Source of the DNA: JAAYJM01 sp964498585
GTDB lineage: Bacteria > Bacteroidota > Ignavibacteria > Kapaibacteriales > UBA2268
Assembly (NCBI GenBank): GCA_964498585.1
Contig: CAZCHH010000017.1
Location: 1 to 55,017, forward strand
DNA length: 55,017 nucleotides
Direction of reading: 5' to 3'
In this document: piece by piece, positions 35,483 to 42,590 of the stretch
Numbering within the stretch: position 1 is the stretch's first letter
Layout: every line of letters starts with the position of its first letter
The notes under the pieces: generated by a model
The model's database searches: none
The model's input: only the letters and a program-made list of their open reading frames with translations
Told to the model about the DNA's origin: nothing
Translations under genes and position numbers: made by a program

Positions 35483-35544
35483 ATTATGTGCCCGGAACAG
35501 GACTTGAACCTGCATCCCCTTTCGAGGACTACATCCTGAATGTA
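35483..35544. repeat. Right attachment repeat (att), inside intact tRNA-Leu
   Basis: This is a direct repeat of 21215-21276 with 61 of 62 positions identical. It covers the tRNA-Leu from the anticodon stem to its 3' end plus 6 bp. The crossover must lie within it, probably in or near the symmetrical anticodon stem-loop (CTACATCCTGAATGTAG), as for many tRNA-targeting tyrosine integrases. Confidence 0.95.
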
Positions 35545-35572
35545 GCGCGTCTGCCTATTTCGCCATCCGGGC
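35489..35572 (-). tRNA. tRNA-Leu (CAG)
   Basis: The sequence is 84 nt without encoded CCA. The acceptor stem GCCCGGA pairs with TCCGGGC and the discriminator is A. The anticodon stem is CTACA/TGTAG around loop TTCAGGA, giving anticodon CAG. It has the long variable arm expected for leucine and a T loop GGTTCAAGTCC. The gene was regenerated by the integrated element, whose right att repeat forms its 3' two thirds. Confidence 0.93.
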
Positions 35573-35796
35573 GGTTACAGAAGTCAGAAATAAGAAATCA
35601 GAAATAAGTAATAAGTAAAGAAAGAAGAAGAAAGTTAAGTGATAAGAGATAAATTTTAAGTGCTAAGTGATTAGTTATAAGTGATTAGTGACAAGCGATA
35701 AGACAAGATAATAATTTAAGATTTACTATCAGTTTTTAGAAATAGTAAATATTATCAATTATCAATTACCAATTATCAATTATCAATTTTCAATTA
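35573..35796. repeat. Low-complexity spacer and left inverted repeat of the four-helix-bundle unit
   Basis: From 35571 the sequence GCGGTTACAGAA continues into degenerate AAATAAG/AAGTGATAAG-like short repeats (35583-35705). At 35755-35803 there is a tandem TATCAATT array. GCGGTTACAGAA is inverted at 36396-36407 on the far side of the gene, and similarity extends through purine-rich sequence for about 50 bases. No gene lies in this spacer. Confidence 0.7.
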
Positions 35797-36165
35797 TCAA
35801 TTTCTCTTCTTTGCTTTTATATTTCTAATGATAGTATATAGAATTTTAGCTAATTCTTCTATTTCATTAAAAATATTTTCGGCTTCTTCTTTTTTTATAT
35901 CCTTAGTAGCAAGAAGTAGATTTATCCAATATTTCGTTTCTAAAAGTTCTTTGTAAGCAATATGCATCTTCGAATAATAATCTGCCTCTGATATAGAACC
36001 TTTTGCTTCAGCTACATTTGCACCAACAGAGGTGCCACTTCTTAAGAACTGTTTTGATAATTCCTTTTCTAATCCTTTTTTATCTAAATCTCTGTATAAT
36101 AAAACAATATCTTTGGAAAACAAAATTGATTTTTCAGATAAATTATCTTTTTTTTTATATTCCAA
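35797..36165 (-). CDS. Four-helix-bundle protein (23S rRNA intervening-sequence family)
   Basis: This 122-residue protein of the S23/IVP family has diagnostic segments FSKDIVLLYRDLDKKGLEKE, LSKQFLRSGTSVGANVAEAK, DYYSKMHIAYKELLETKYWI and the last helix EELAKILYTIIRNIKAKKRN. The family was first found inside intervening sequences of 23S rRNA genes; free-standing copies are common and their function is not established. Here it lies between tRNA-Ser and tRNA-Leu, on the same strand, inside imperfect inverted repeats. Its stop codon reaches into the TATCAATT array. Confidence 0.9.
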   Translation of the reverse strand: MEYKKKDNLSEKSILFSKDIVLLYRDLDKKGLEKELSKQFLRSGTSVGANVAEAKGSISEADYYSKMHIAYKELLETKYWINLLLATKDIKKEEAENIFNEIEELAKILYTIIRNIKAKKRN

Positions 36166-36406
36166 AGCATTCTCCTAATTTGTTTACTTGACTATGTATT
36201 TAATTACCAAATTCGTTATTTTTTTTGTTGAATCAATTTTCTTAGTACTTAAAATTAGTACTTTTTTCTGTTCATTATTACTTCTTTATAAAATCAATTT
36301 TGTTATTCATTTTTTTTTTCTTTTTTTCTTATTATTATTCTATTTTTTTTCTTCTTATTCTACTTACTTCTTTTTTCTGCTTTCTGCTTTCTGCTTTCTG
36401 TAACCG
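36166..36406. repeat. Pyrimidine-rich spacer and right inverted repeat
   Basis: T- and C-rich sequence ends in four TTTCTGC-type repeats (36371-36400) and TTCTGTAACCGC (36396-36407), the inverse complement of 35571-35582. It abuts the 3' end of tRNA-Ser. No credible gene: the short ORFs read here are low-complexity Phe/Leu strings. Confidence 0.6.
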
Positions 36407-36493
36407 CGGAGAGGGAGGGATTCGAACCCTCGGAAAGATTGCTCCTTCAACGGTTTTCGAGACCGCCCGATTCAACCACTCTCGCATCTCTCC
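36407..36493 (-). tRNA. tRNA-Ser (CGA)
   Basis: The sequence is 87 nt. The anticodon loop CTCGAAA gives CGA, and it has the long variable arm and the T loop GGTTCGAATCC. The acceptor pairs GGAGAGA with CCTCTCC, leaving an A-C mismatch at the seventh pair. The tRNA fragment at 36615-36641 has GGAGAGG, which would pair perfectly with this 3' strand. This raises the possibility of a chimeric join during assembly. Confidence 0.88.
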
Positions 36494-36525
36494 AGAAATC
36501 AATAAAACCGGGCATTAAGCCTTTC

Positions 36526-36599
36526 CGAGACTAAGTGGGTTCGAACCACCGGCCTTCAGATCCGCAATCTGACGCTCTATCCAGCTGAGCTATAGTCTC
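36526..36599 (-). tRNA. tRNA-Arg (GCG)
   Basis: The sequence is 74 nt. The acceptor GAGACTA pairs perfectly with TAGTCTC, with discriminator G. The anticodon stem TCAGA/TCTGA surrounds loop TTGCGGA, so the anticodon is GCG (reads CGC). The D arm AGCTCAGCTGGATAGAGC and T loop GGTTCGAACCC are standard. It is 32 bp upstream of tRNA-Ser in the same orientation. Confidence 0.9.
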
Positions 36600-36604
36600 A
36601 ATAA

Positions 36605-36614
36605 NNNNNNNNNN
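36605..36614. other. Assembly gap (10 N)
   Basis: Ten undetermined bases interrupt the sequence immediately beside a tRNA-Ser fragment. A gap of exactly 10 usually marks unknown length. Missing sequence may include the rest of the tRNA-Ser and further tRNA genes. Confidence 0.95.
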
Positions 36615-36641
36615 CCGATTCAACCACTCTCGCACCTCTCC
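36615..36641 (-). tRNA. tRNA-Ser, 5' part only (cut by the gap)
   Basis: Read on the minus strand it gives GGAGAGGTGCGAGAGTGGTT and GAATCGG, i.e. the 5' acceptor strand and D arm of a serine tRNA. It differs from the start of the tRNA-Ser at 36407-36493 by one base (GGAGAGG versus GGAGAGA). The remainder is lost in the N gap, so its anticodon is unknown. Confidence 0.75.
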
Positions 36642-36846
36642 ATTATGCAAAATTAACACTTTTTCCAGGATTTTGAAAGAAAATTATGTTTGTTTATAAA
36701 TAAAACAAATTGAATTGGAAGAAATAATAACGAATAATTAACAGCAAAAATTAAGTTTAATTAAATATTTATATTATTCAATATATAGTAAATTTCTATA
36801 ACACTTTATTTTATTGGATAGTATAGGTATTTGTTATAGAAAATAG

Positions 36847-37653
36847 TTACTCTTTTATTCCCTGAAACAAGGTATAGACGTAAAAGCCATAGTAATCTTG
36901 ATTATTAAGTATAAATTTTGAAGATTTCGGAGAGCATAAATCAATGTATTTTTCCCATTCTTCTTTAGAAATTTCTTTTTCGGAATTTGCCCAAAGCATC
37001 TGAAATAGTGAAAACAATGCGTATTTTTCATTTATATTCAAAGGAGCAGAAACATCAGCTATAAATGACTTCACTTTATTGCTTTTAAATCCAGCATCAC
37101 ACAGCCATTTTGTTGCTAAAAAGATATGATTATTCGTATCCATACTGTCAGTATTTGGAAGGTTTGCTGCTTTTGTTGCATTCAATCTTGCTTCAAGCAA
37201 AGGGAAACCGGGCAAAAATTTATGTGCTGACCAAAAAGCAAAAATCAACTTTCCTCCCGGCTTCAATATTCTATGAAGTTCACTCATCATTTTCTTTGGT
37301 TCTTCATCTGGACAACCATATTCTTTGGGACCCACCCATAATGTGTCCATACTCCAAGCCCAATCGAAAGTGTTGGAACCGAACTCTAAATTTCTAATGT
37401 CGCCTTGAACAAATCTTATGTTTTCATTTTCTGTATTCTTTTTTGCATATTCAATAAATTTTTTTGAATAATCTAAGCCCACTAATTCATTGTTTATCCC
37501 TAATTTCTTAGATAGCAGATTTGTAATATATCCAATTCCGCAACCTAAATCAATACCCCTTGAATCTGGCTTGATATCTAAAGATTCAATCATTTTCTCT
37601 ATCAGAGGTTCCCTAAATTCTGATAAAATTTCGTATAAATCAAATTCGTTCAT
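36847..37653 (-). CDS. Class I SAM-dependent methyltransferase
   Basis: This 268-residue protein has a Rossmann-type methyltransferase core at about 30-165. Motif I is GIDLGCGIGYITNLLSKKLG near 34-53, the acidic residue of motif II is in ELVGLDYSKKFIEYAKK, motif III/IV region is IRFVQGDIRNLEFGSNTFDW, and the post-motif is ELHRILKPGGKLIFAFW. This is the UbiE/Methyltransf_11 type, which acts on small molecules or lipids; the substrate cannot be read. The GNAT acetyltransferase gene lies 21 bp upstream on the same strand, so the two are probably co-transcribed. Confidence 0.85.
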   Translation of the reverse strand: MNEFDLYEILSEFREPLIEKMIESLDIKPDSRGIDLGCGIGYITNLLSKKLGINNELVGLDYSKKFIEYAKKNTENENIRFVQGDIRNLEFGSNTFDWAWSMDTLWVGPKEYGCPDEEPKKMMSELHRILKPGGKLIFAFWSAHKFLPGFPLLEARLNATKAANLPNTDSMDTNNHIFLATKWLCDAGFKSNKVKSFIADVSAPLNINEKYALFSLFQMLWANSEKEISKEEWEKYIDLCSPKSSKFILNNQDYYGFYVYTLFQGIKE

Positions 37654-37674
37654 ATATTGACTATCTATATTTTA

Positions 37675-38175
37675 CTAAACTAACTCCTTTTCATAAAGTT
37701 GTAATTGTTCATTATACACTTCAATTATTCCTAATTGTTTAAAACCATAATCTTCATAATACTTAGAAAGTCCATTATTCCTTGCACCACAATCTAATCT
37801 CAAATATTTTTTATTATTTTCTCTGCAAATGTTTTCAACCATATTTAAAACTTTTGTTCCAATGCCTAATCCATAATATTTCCTGTCAATAGTGAAAGAA
37901 TGAATATAACCGGCATTGTTTTCCTGCTTTCCCCAAAAAAGTTCATCTTCCCATAGTAACCTAAACATACCAATTATAGTTTCATTGTTTAGTATAAAAT
38001 AGAACTGCTCAAGTTCAAAACCTTCCTTTATCCAATTTATATAAATTTCACTTGGATTAATCCAGTTCTGCCAATGGTCAATATGTTTACTTTTGAGCCA
38101 TAATGCAGCATTTCTCAGCAATTCAAGTGCTGTTTCAAATTCTTCAATTCTTGCTAATCTTATGTTTAAGTTCAT
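37675..38175 (-). CDS. GNAT-family N-acetyltransferase
   Basis: This 166-residue single GNAT domain has N-terminal LNIRLARIEEFETALELLRN, a central strand AGYIHSFTIDRKYYGLGIGT with the acetyl-CoA pyrophosphate loop (R/Q-x-x-G-x-G/A, here RKYYGLGIG) at about 98-106. It continues KVLNMVENICRENNKKYLRL and closes YYEDYGFKQLGIIEVY. The acceptor is unknown. It is the first gene of a two-gene unit with the methyltransferase downstream. Upstream is a module A repeat cluster. Confidence 0.85.
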   Translation of the reverse strand: MNLNIRLARIEEFETALELLRNAALWLKSKHIDHWQNWINPSEIYINWIKEGFELEQFYFILNNETIIGMFRLLWEDELFWGKQENNAGYIHSFTIDRKYYGLGIGTKVLNMVENICRENNKKYLRLDCGARNNGLSKYYEDYGFKQLGIIEVYNEQLQLYEKELV

Positions 38176-38289
38176 TTTTAGTAGTTTTTTAAAAGAATTT
38201 TATGTTATTTACACACATTAAGCATTTCTATTTCAAGATTTTAAACAAGTTAAGCTTATGCACTATTTTACCAATGACATCTTTTCGTA

Positions 38290-38500
38290 TCATTCTGGCG
38301 TATACCGAATCCATCTTGGGAAAGCAAGTGAACTTGCTCTCGAAACATTTGGGCAAGCCCAAATGCTTCAATGAAATAGCTAAAATTGAATAGCGATTAT
38401 ACAGTAATAAGATAGATTCTGACATCCGTCAGAATGACAACTCGAAAATTATGTCATCTCTTTTTATATGAAGCACCTACTTTATCAGGAATTTAAAATA
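38290..38500. repeat. Intergenic repeat cluster: module A and inverted C
   Basis: Module A is 38290-38437 (148 bp). Its terminal arms start TCATTCTGG and end CATCCGTCAGAATGA, near-complementary over about 28 bp (AATCCATCTTG against GATAGATTC). Inside are two small hairpins: GCAAGTGAACTTGC and TTTGGGCAAGCCCAAA. Module C in inverted orientation follows at about 38452-38500. No transposase lies within, so the unit is non-autonomous if mobile. Confidence 0.85.
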
Positions 38501-38505
38501 ACAAG

Positions 38506-39720
38506 TTAAATTGAATTAATAGGAATCATCTTCAATAATTCGTCAAGTTGCTTATTGACAGTTTCCCAGGAATTAGAATTAACAATTAATTTTCTAGCGT
38601 TTTTACTAATTTCATTAGCTAACTCGTCATTTTTTAATAACTCAATTGTATGTTTAGCTAATTCTTCGTTAGTTCTACCAATTAAACATTGAATATTATG
38701 AGTTGCATTAATACCCTGAATACCAGTCGGGGTAGTAACAACCGGGCATCCGCAGGACATAGCTTCTAATATTTTATTTTGAATGCCTGTTGCTCCAGTA
38801 TGTGGGTGTAAAAAGACTCTTGCTTGCTGCAAGTATGGTAACATATCAGGAACATTAAAATTTAAATTTACATTAGCTAAAGTAAGTTTTTTTAAATTTG
38901 GCTTGGGATTTGCACCAACTATATTAAGCATTGCATTAGGAATTTCGATTTTTATTAAAGGAAAAATCTTGTTAATTATTCTATCGAGCATAATTTCGTT
39001 TGCCCAGATATCTAATTTACCTGAAAATAATATCCCAGTCCTTTTAGAAAAATCTAAATTACTTGGAGTAAAATAGTTTATTTCCGTTCCATTGGTCAGC
39101 AGAAAATAATTCGCTTTGTCGTTTTGTTCTTTCATTGAAGCGATGTCATTTTCTGTAACAAATGTATTAAAATCAAAGTAATTAACAATATTTTTTTCAT
39201 ATTTTTTAAGCATTATATATTCCCAATAGCGAACAGCTTTTTGAAGTAAGTTTTTGCTTTCCTGATAGGAACGTTTTTGATACAGGACTCGACAATCCTC
39301 AGCAATCAATACTTTTGGAATTTTTTTGTTTTTTATATATTCAGCTGTCCTCATAAAGAAAGCAAAGCACAAATCGAAATTTTTTTTATTAAATAGTTCT
39401 TCTACTTTGTTTTTAAATTCAGGTTGATTATAATAAGCTATTTCAAGAGGTATAGAAAAAGGATGCTTGAAAACAATGTTAGCAGCAGCTTTTAAAGGAT
39501 TCAGTTTGATAATATCAACATCAATACCCATATTTTCAATTACTTTTCTGTGTTCATCTGGTATATCTTTACCTTGATGAAAGCTAACAAGAGTAACATT
39601 ATGAAATTTGCTTAAGTATTTCAGTGTATAATGCGGTTTAACTCTGTCGCCACCAACTAAAGGATATGGAAATCTTGCTGTAAGGAAAAGAATGTTTAAT
39701 TTTTTATTTTCAAGGTTCAT
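38506..39720 (-). CDS. Glycosyltransferase, GT4-like (GT-B fold)
   Basis: This 404-residue protein has N-terminal acceptor domain starting NILFLTARFPYPLVGGDRVK and a C-terminal nucleotide-sugar domain. The latter contains ILFSGKLDIWANEIMLDRII, the helix PYLQQARVFLHPHTGATGIQ and the donor-binding EAMSCGCPVVTTPTGIQGI (E-x7-E-type motif region). It resembles the sugar transferases of exopolysaccharide and lipopolysaccharide clusters. It begins directly after the plsY stop codon (no gap), so they share a transcript. Linkage to PlsY, a GT2 transferase and the RodZ-like gene suggests work on the cell envelope, but its sugar and acceptor are unknown. Confidence 0.85.
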   Translation of the reverse strand: MNLENKKLNILFLTARFPYPLVGGDRVKPHYTLKYLSKFHNVTLVSFHQGKDIPDEHRKVIENMGIDVDIIKLNPLKAAANIVFKHPFSIPLEIAYYNQPEFKNKVEELFNKKNFDLCFAFFMRTAEYIKNKKIPKVLIAEDCRVLYQKRSYQESKNLLQKAVRYWEYIMLKKYEKNIVNYFDFNTFVTENDIASMKEQNDKANYFLLTNGTEINYFTPSNLDFSKRTGILFSGKLDIWANEIMLDRIINKIFPLIKIEIPNAMLNIVGANPKPNLKKLTLANVNLNFNVPDMLPYLQQARVFLHPHTGATGIQNKILEAMSCGCPVVTTPTGIQGINATHNIQCLIGRTNEELAKHTIELLKNDELANEISKNARKLIVNSNSWETVNKQLDELLKMIPINSI

Positions 39721-40344
39721 TTATTTCTTTTCAACTTTTAATTGTGGTTTTGATAATATCTTTAAGTGACGGGCAATTATTAAAAAGCATACTAAGACCA
39801 CTGTTATTTTTAAATGAGTTTCGGGTAAATATAAAAAAAATGTAAAGTTTTTTAAAAAAGAATAAGGAATAATAAAAACAAAAAGTGGCATAATAAAAGT
39901 AGCAAAGGAATTAGCAATATGAACATTCTTTTTAATTAAATAAAAAGCTAAAAGCCATAAAAGTCCCCAGATTACTGGAAAAAACAGATTAAGCAGTAAA
40001 AAGCAACCAAGAGCTGTGGCTAATCCTCTTCCTCCTTTAAACTTAAGAAAAATATTGTAGTTATGCCCCAAAACGACAAAGAAAGCAGCAAAAGTATATG
40101 ATATTGGATAATCTCCAGCTATAATCATAGCCAATAATACAGCTAAAATTCCTTTCAGACTATCGCATATTGTAACGCTAAAACCAATCCATTTTTTCCC
40201 CGTTACATCATAGCTGTTCATTGCTCCAATATTTCCAGTACCTTCATATCTAATATCCTTTTTCACAGTAAATTTTACAAAAATAAAAGCAAATGGTATC
40301 GAACCAAGCAAATAGCTAATAAGCATAATATAAAGAAATTCCAT
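39721..40344 (-). CDS. plsY: Glycerol-3-phosphate acyltransferase PlsY
   Basis: This integral membrane enzyme transfers the acyl group of acyl-phosphate to glycerol-3-phosphate, the first step of phospholipid synthesis. Diagnostic loops are SYLLGSIPFAFIFVKF near the start, DIRYEGTGNIGAMNSYDVTG (the conserved GSGNxGAxN-type motif, here GTGNIGAMN), and FAAFFVVLGHNYNIFLKFKG followed by GRGLATALG (GHxxxxxxxFKGGKGxAT type). About five membrane segments are visible. I chose the Met at 40344 (about 207 residues, the usual length). The frame opens 15 codons earlier at 40389 but those codons add an unusual basic/hydrophobic lead. Confidence 0.93.
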   Translation of the reverse strand: MEFLYIMLISYLLGSIPFAFIFVKFTVKKDIRYEGTGNIGAMNSYDVTGKKWIGFSVTICDSLKGILAVLLAMIIAGDYPISYTFAAFFVVLGHNYNIFLKFKGGRGLATALGCFLLLNLFFPVIWGLLWLLAFYLIKKNVHIANSFATFIMPLFVFIIPYSFLKNFTFFLYLPETHLKITVVLVCFLIIARHLKILSKPQLKVEKK

Positions 40345-40509
40345 ATTTTTAATAATTTTAATTTTAAAAATCAAAATATTTAATTGCAAATATATGCAAA
40401 TAAGTCAATTTTTTTAAGATTAAAATACAAAGTAAAAACAAATTGTATAAATCTGATGGTTTACTTTACGGCGATTAAGAGATGAACTTAGGAAAAATGA
40501 AATAACAAA

Positions 40510-41445
40510 CTATCTTACTGAATCTTTTTTCTTGTCTTGAAAAAAGCTTGGTCTATGGATATTTGAAGGAGTTAAAAACATAGGTGCAGTTTCCTGCTTT
40601 TGTTTAAGCATATTTGAGTGTCTAATCGCATTTCGGGCAGAATCAGAAATATACGCTTTTTTTATTATACTGTCTTTTGTAATTTTCAATTCATTAATTT
40701 TGGAATAGGGGCCTCCTAAAGGTGGAAGTAACAATCCATCTCGCCATAATTCTACTGCACCAGCACGGCTTAAAGAGATTACAAAGTAATTCTCTGCAGC
40801 CCAAGAGCGAGCAGTATTTGTTAATAAAATTACTTCTTCGTTTCTTTTATCGTCAATATTGATTTTAATCCAGACGCTATCGGAAGCACGTGCCTCCAAT
40901 TTAATCAATCCTGTTTGAGTATAAATCAAACCGGAATTTGTATCCAAATGATTTGCTCTCTCGTTTGTTACTTGTTGTAAATCTTGAGTTGATATAGACT
41001 TTTTATCTGTGCTATCGTAAAAAAGTGTAAAATAAAAAACAACTATTATTACTAAAATAATTGAAATAAAAATAACAGTATTAATCAAATTTGTTCGATT
41101 AATTAATTTATATCTATCATTTATAAAAGATAAGAATTGATTATTTTTTTTTACTTCTGCTGTTTTTTTTATTTGAGAAATTTGCTTTTGAAGGTCATCA
41201 TCAATTACTTTTACATTTTCTTTAGTATCTTCAATCATTAAATCACTATCATTTATATCAATTTTAAGATACGTGGCATACATCTTATAATAATTTTTTA
41301 TATAAACTCTAGGCAAAAATGTTGTACTTCCTTCCTCCATAGCTTGTATATACGAGAGATTAATATTAGTTTCTCTACTTGCATCTTTTTGAGAAATTTT
41401 TCTTTTTTCTCTTGCTTCCCTTATATGTTTCCCAATTTCCAACAT
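40510..41445 (-). CDS. RodZ-like helix-turn-helix membrane protein
   Basis: This 311-residue protein starts with an N-terminal cytoplasmic HTH domain of the RodZ type: LEIGKHIREAREKRKISQKD, then NINLSYIQAMEEGSTTFLPR and VYIKNYYKMYATYLKID. A single membrane segment lies at about 122-142 (VIFISIILVIIVVFYFTLF). An extracytoplasmic DUF4115-like domain follows at about 180-275 (LIKLEARASDSVWIKINIDD, later SRAGAVELWRDGLLLPPLG). RodZ links the MreB cytoskeleton to wall synthesis and cell shape. Whether this protein does the same here is inferred from architecture. It is divergent from the DUF2279 gene, 100 bp apart. Confidence 0.8.
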   Translation of the reverse strand: MLEIGKHIREAREKRKISQKDASRETNINLSYIQAMEEGSTTFLPRVYIKNYYKMYATYLKIDINDSDLMIEDTKENVKVIDDDLQKQISQIKKTAEVKKNNQFLSFINDRYKLINRTNLINTVIFISIILVIIVVFYFTLFYDSTDKKSISTQDLQQVTNERANHLDTNSGLIYTQTGLIKLEARASDSVWIKINIDDKRNEEVILLTNTARSWAAENYFVISLSRAGAVELWRDGLLLPPLGGPYSKINELKITKDSIIKKAYISDSARNAIRHSNMLKQKQETAPMFLTPSNIHRPSFFQDKKKDSVR

Positions 41446-41547
41446 TTTATAATTGATAAATTTTTTATGTTTTTAGTTAGTTAATTACTAAATTTGTAAT
41501 TAAATAGTTTTTTAAATTAAAAACACATAATTTTAACAGAAAAAATA

Positions 41548-42576
41548 ATGCCAGAAAATACAATTAATAAATATTTAATTACAAATATTATAATTATTTG
41601 CATAATATTAAATTATTCATCGAAAGCAAGCGAAGATACTACAATAACAAAAGACACAGAAACATTCTTTGCAGGTTCAAAACATTATACAATATTAGGC
41701 GATAATCCCCCAACTGAAACCAATATAAAACCAATACCACTCGCGATAACAGCAGGTGCTGTTACTGGTGTTTTCATTGCTCAGCATTATTTACAGCTCA
41801 ATACAATATGGAAAGAACGCTCTGATTTCCATATCGTCGAAGATGGCCGCTATGCTCTTTATGCTGATAAAGCAGGGCATTTTTTCGGAACTTATTTTAC
41901 TGCTTATTTGATGTCAGAAAGTTTAATGCTATCCGGATTTAGCTATGAAACTTCAAATATAATTGGTTCTTGTATTGGGTTGGGCTATACGACTTATGTA
42001 GAAATTCTTGATGGTTTCGGCACAAACTGGGGATTTTGCCCAAGTGATTTTTATGCGGACATTGCAGGCGCTGCTTTCCATTTTTCTCAAATCTATGTAC
42101 CTTTTATGCAGAACTTCACACCAAAATTCACATATATACCTGCAAACTGGCATGGCGAATTGAAACGTAAGCCATCTGATATGTTTATTGATGATTATAG
42201 CTCACATACTCTTTGGCTTTCTGTTAATGTTTATAATTTATTACCGGAAAAATTTAAAAAATATTGGGTGCCATGGCTTGAAATCAGCTTTGGATATGCT
42301 GCAAGAAATCTTTGCTCGCCCTGTACTCCAGATATATTATGCGACCCAACCCGCTCAAATCAGATTTATGACGATGTCTGGGGAAATCCAAAATTTATCA
42401 TTTCTTTAGATTATAATTTAGTTGAGCTATTGCCAGATGGACCCGGCTTTTGGAATTGGTTCAGGCAAACACTTAATAATTTTAAACTACCTTCTCCGGC
42501 TATCGAATTTGGAGATGTTACAAAATTTTACTTAATTTACCCTTTTTCTATTAACTTGAATAATATTAGATTTTAA
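41548..42576 (+). CDS. DUF2279 (YfiM-like) exported protein
   Basis: This 342-residue protein has a signal-like N-terminal hydrophobic stretch (YLITNIIIICIILNYSSKAS). The DUF2279 core is at about 85-200: YALYADKAGHFFGTYFTAYL, the helix IIGSCIGLGYTTYVEILDGF, and the motif WGFCPSDFYADIAGAAFHFS. The conserved His, Glu and Asp residues in these segments could bind a metal or act catalytically, but the family has no established function. The C-terminal half is rich in aromatic strands, consistent with an envelope location. It is followed 14 bp later by the GT2 glycosyltransferase gene. Confidence 0.78.
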   Translation: MPENTINKYLITNIIIICIILNYSSKASEDTTITKDTETFFAGSKHYTILGDNPPTETNIKPIPLAITAGAVTGVFIAQHYLQLNTIWKERSDFHIVEDGRYALYADKAGHFFGTYFTAYLMSESLMLSGFSYETSNIIGSCIGLGYTTYVEILDGFGTNWGFCPSDFYADIAGAAFHFSQIYVPFMQNFTPKFTYIPANWHGELKRKPSDMFIDDYSSHTLWLSVNVYNLLPEKFKKYWVPWLEISFGYAARNLCSPCTPDILCDPTRSNQIYDDVWGNPKFIISLDYNLVELLPDGPGFWNWFRQTLNNFKLPSPAIEFGDVTKFYLIYPFSINLNNIRF

Positions 42577-42590
42577 AAATTAAATTTTAA

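Larger units (their letters stand above)
21277..35544. mobile_element. Integrated genetic element in tRNA-Leu (14,268 bp)
   Basis: The interval between the two att repeats, counting one repeat copy, is 14,268 bp. It contains a tyrosine integrase adjacent to the left repeat, an excisionase-like HTH protein near the right end, a serine recombinase, unknown cargo and a repeat-rich control region. No capsid, terminase, relaxase, VirB/Tra or replication initiator is recognisable. It is therefore best described as an integrative element of unknown transfer mode (a genomic island, satellite or mobilizable element). Host intergenic repeat modules A, B and C are essentially absent inside it. Both ends being nearly identical suggests a fairly recent or still excisable insertion. 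Confidence 0.92.

Noticed and set aside
21215..35544. Prophage
   Set aside because: No capsid, portal, terminase, tail or lysis genes are recognisable in 14 kb; the element is called integrative without assigning it to phage.
35755..35803. Tandem TATCAATT array as a regulatory iteron
   Set aside because: Low-complexity AT repeat running into the end of the four-helix-bundle gene; such arrays often flank this gene family and units here are imperfect.
36188..36403. 71-codon and overlapping 72-codon ORFs
   Set aside because: Pyrimidine-rich low-complexity sequence and, for the second, the translated tRNA-Ser.
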